The position numbers and the translations under genes are program-made. From Polaromonas sp. (GTDB lineage: Bacteria > Pseudomonadota > Gammaproteobacteria > Burkholderiales > Burkholderiaceae), in contig PNMH01000135.1 of assembly GCA_013823505.1 (NCBI GenBank), positions 1 through 7,364 of the forward strand: DNA of 7,364 bases. Reading direction: 5' to 3'. Each line of letters begins with the position of its first letter. Position 1 is the first letter of the stretch. The notes under the pieces were generated by a model, which saw nothing but the letters and a program-made list of their open reading frames with translations, made no database searches and was not told the DNA's origin. This document shows, piece by piece, positions 5,573-7,364 of this stretch.

Positions 5573-6633
5573 ATGACCAACAGAAATCAGCGGCAGGTGT
5601 CCACTAAGCGCGAAGTCTCCATCGTCCGCTCTTCGGCGGCCGAGTACTTGACCTTCGTCGCCACCAGCGGCCAAGGTGGCGTAGAGGCTGTCCATGCCGA
5701 TGAAAGCATCTGGCTGACACAGAAAATGATGGCCCTGCTCTACGATGTCAACGTGCGCACGGTCAACGGGCACCTGAAAACAATCTTTGCCGACAGCGAG
5801 TTGCAGGAAGATGCAGTTATCCGGAAATTCCGGATAACTGCCGCCGACGGCAAAACCTACAACACCCAGCATTACAAGCTACCCGCCATCATCGCGGTGG
5901 GCTACAAGGTGAACTCCGAGCGTGCGGTGCAGTTTCGCAAGTGGGCCACGGGCATCATCGAGCAGTTCACCATCAAGGCCTACGTGATGGACGATGAGCG
6001 CATCAAGGCCGGCGGCTCCGTCCTCACCGATCAGAGTACTTCGAAGAGCAGCTGCAGCGCATCCGCGAAATTCGCCTCTCGGAACGCAAGTTCTACCAAA
6101 AAATCACCGACATCTACGCCACGGCGATCGACTACGACTTGACGGCGCAGGCCACCAAGCGCTTCTTTGCCACCGTGCAAAACAAACTGCACTGGGCCAT
6201 CCACGGCCAGACGGCGGCTGAACTCATCTACCACCGCGCCGATGCTGCCCAGCCCCACATGGGGCTGACCACTTGGAAGGATGCGCCTCAAGGCAAGATC
6301 CAGAATTTCGATGTGGGGGTAGCCAAAAATTACCTCACCGAGCACGAGCTGGCGCAACTCTCGCGCCTGGTCAACGCCTATCTGGATGTGGCTGAGGACA
6401 TGGCGCAACGCAAGATCCCGATGACGATGCAGGATTGGGAGACTCGCCTGAACCGCTTCATCGAGGCCACCGACCGCGAGGTGTTGCAAGACGCAGGCAA
6501 AGTCACGGCGGAAATCGCCAAGGCCCACGCTGAAAGCGAATTTGAAAAGTACCGCAGCGTGCAGGACCGGTTGTTCGAGAGCGACTTCGACCGCCTGCTC
6601 AAGCAGAGTGCACCCCATCACGACGAGGACTGA
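5573..6633 (+). pseudogene. rhuM: RhuM-family virulence protein gene, frameshifted
   Basis: The N-terminal part from ATG 5573 reads DESIWLTQKMMALLYDVN, RTVNGHLKTIF, ITAADGKTYNTQHYKLPAII and QFRKWATGIIEQF, typical of the virulence RhuM family first named in Salmonella pathogenicity island 3. After Gln154 (codon 6032-6034) the frame is lost. The family sequence resumes at 6037 in another frame (YFEEQLQRIREIRLSERKFY, then FFATVQNKLHWAIHGQTAAE, HMGLTTWKDAPQGKI and VAKNYLTEHEL) to the stop at 6631-6633. Skipping bases 6035-6036 (AG) restores LTDQYFEEQL, so the lesion looks like a 2-base AG duplication in CAGAGTAC. The repaired protein would be about 352 aa, close to the family norm. As read, translation from 5573 ends at 6142 with a meaningless tail. 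The family's biochemical role is unknown; members often lie beside restriction-modification genes. A sequencing error is possible. Confidence 0.88.
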
Positions 6634-6638
6634 AGCCC

Positions 6639-7196
6639 ATGGCGACGAAAAAACCCACCAAAGCCACTCCCAGCTGGAGCGACGTCAAAACCAAGTTGGC
6701 CGACTTCGACCGTGCCGGCCTGCTGGGGCTGGTGCAAGACCTGTACGCCGCCAGCAAGGACAACAAGGCTTTTCTGCACACCCGCTTTGGTTTGGGCGCT
6801 GATCCGCTGGAGCCCTACAAGGATGCGATCATCTGCTGGATCAACCCACCGGACTATCGTCATCCAATCTCGGTCAGCAAGGCCAAGAAGGCGATCAGCG
6901 ACTACAAAAAGGCGCTGGGCCAGCCCGAGGGCTTGGCCGAACTCTCGGTGTTCTACTGCGAGGAAGTGTTCGATTTTCTGGCCGGTTGCGGCATGGACGA
7001 CGCAGGCTTTTTTGACTCGCTGGTGCGAATGTTCGAACAGGCGCTGAAATACGTGCTGGCCTTGCCAAAGGCGCAACAAACGGCATTCCTTGCGCGGCTG
7101 GATCGGGTGCGCCTGCTGGGGCAGAACGTCGGTTGGGGCGTGGGCGATGATTTCGACCATTTTTGGTCGGAGGCCGGGTTGGCGGCTGACGCATGA
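6639..7196 (+). CDS. Hypothetical protein linked to rhuM (possibly DUF6155-like)
   Basis: This 185-aa cytosolic protein has no signal peptide or membrane segment. It starts with a basic, Lys-rich tail (MATKKPTKATPSW). A mostly helical body follows: VKTKLADFDRAGLLGLVQDL, YAASKDNKAFLHTRFG (about 36-51), VSKAKKAISDYKKALG, a middle helix with VFYCEEVFDFLAGCG, and FFDSLVRMFEQALKYV. The opening block, a helix followed by QDLYAASKDNKAFL, recalls DUF6155-type proteins, but I hold that name loosely. Its ATG lies 5 bases after the rhuM stop, with GAGGA 9 bases upstream inside the rhuM end, so the two genes form one operon and the protein may be a partner of RhuM. It appears intact. The function is unknown. 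Cys123 and Cys132 lie within the middle of the protein, but no metal-binding pattern is evident. Confidence 0.75.
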   Translation: MATKKPTKATPSWSDVKTKLADFDRAGLLGLVQDLYAASKDNKAFLHTRFGLGADPLEPYKDAIICWINPPDYRHPISVSKAKKAISDYKKALGQPEGLAELSVFYCEEVFDFLAGCGMDDAGFFDSLVRMFEQALKYVLALPKAQQTAFLARLDRVRLLGQNVGWGVGDDFDHFWSEAGLAADA

Positions 7197-7355
7197 AACA
7201 GCGCCACAGGCGGGCTCATCTTGAGCCATCCGCGCTTGCGTGCCGCCTGCTGGTCGCTTGACCCGCAGCAAGAAGTCTGCTGTGTGCGCAATAGTTGCGA
7301 CAGAAACCGCCACCTACGCGACAATGCGCCCATCTGATCGCTCCGATAGGCTCCC
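7197..7355. other. Structured intergenic spacer
   Basis: Several dyads crowd this spacer. CAGGCGG at 7207-7213 pairs with CCGCCTG at 7243-7249 and encloses GCTCA/TGAGC (7214-7218 with 7222-7226). CAGCA at 7266-7270 faces TGCTG at 7278-7282, and CGCAA at 7287-7291 faces TTGCG at 7295-7299. No T tract follows the first structure, so it is not a standard intrinsic terminator. The smaller dyads could be operators for the next gene. TTGCGA at 7295 and GACAAT at 7320 make at best a poor promoter, spaced by 19 bases. Confidence 0.35.
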
Positions 7356-7364
7356 ATGTCCGAA
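7356..7364 (+). CDS. Probable start of the next gene, cut by the window edge
   Basis: ATG TCC GAA (Met-Ser-Glu) begins at 7356, with AGG at 7348-7350 placed 5 bases upstream as a modest ribosome binding site. Only three codons are visible, so no function can be given. Given rhuM upstream, a restriction-modification or other defence gene is plausible. Confidence 0.35.

Noticed and set aside
6618..7313. 231-codon minus-strand frame opposite the 185-aa gene
   Set aside because: It is a shadow of the plus-strand gene that follows rhuM with operon spacing and a GAGGA site; no motifs in the antisense product.
1..7364. CRISPR array, tRNA or rRNA
   Set aside because: No regularly spaced repeats, cloverleaf sequences or rRNA-like segments were seen on either strand.

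Overview
The window looks like chromosomal DNA of a high-GC betaproteobacterium, most likely Burkholderiales and plausibly Comamonadaceae (Acidovorax, Comamonas or Hydrogenophaga type). This rests on codon usage and the style of the proteins, not on a database match. It combines host-type metabolic genes on the left with an accessory region on the right that has been cut and rearranged.

Left part (1-2470). A strong intrinsic terminator at 8-39 ends a transcription unit outside the window. After about 300 bases with no convincing gene comes an Old Yellow Enzyme ene-reductase on the minus strand (354-1418). It is divergent from a secreted DNA/RNA non-specific endonuclease on the plus strand (about 1718-2470).

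Middle part (2499-4829). A compact minus-strand operon holds, in order of transcription, a DUF2924 protein, a large serine recombinase without cysteine zinc-ribbon residues, and a small ParB-like helix-turn-helix protein. Both junctions are 4-base ATGA overlaps, so the three proteins are probably translationally coupled and made in fixed proportions. An 8-bp inverted repeat sits directly in front of the first start codon and covers its likely ribosome binding site. The module has the form of a small recombinase-driven mobile or prophage-derived element.

Right part (about 4857-7364). This resembles a decayed defence island. It holds the 3' end of an unidentified plus-strand gene, the C-terminal nuclease half of McrC (5-methylcytosine restriction) with no McrB in view, a rhuM-family gene broken by a 2-base insertion, and a tightly linked 185-aa protein of unknown function. 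After a 159-base structured spacer, a likely start codon of a further gene lies at the window edge. RhuM-family genes are often found beside restriction-modification genes, so the next gene may belong to such a system, but this cannot be seen here.

The most interesting parts are the coupled DUF2924/recombinase/HTH module with its leader hairpin, and the signs that it landed in, or helped erode, a restriction-system locus.
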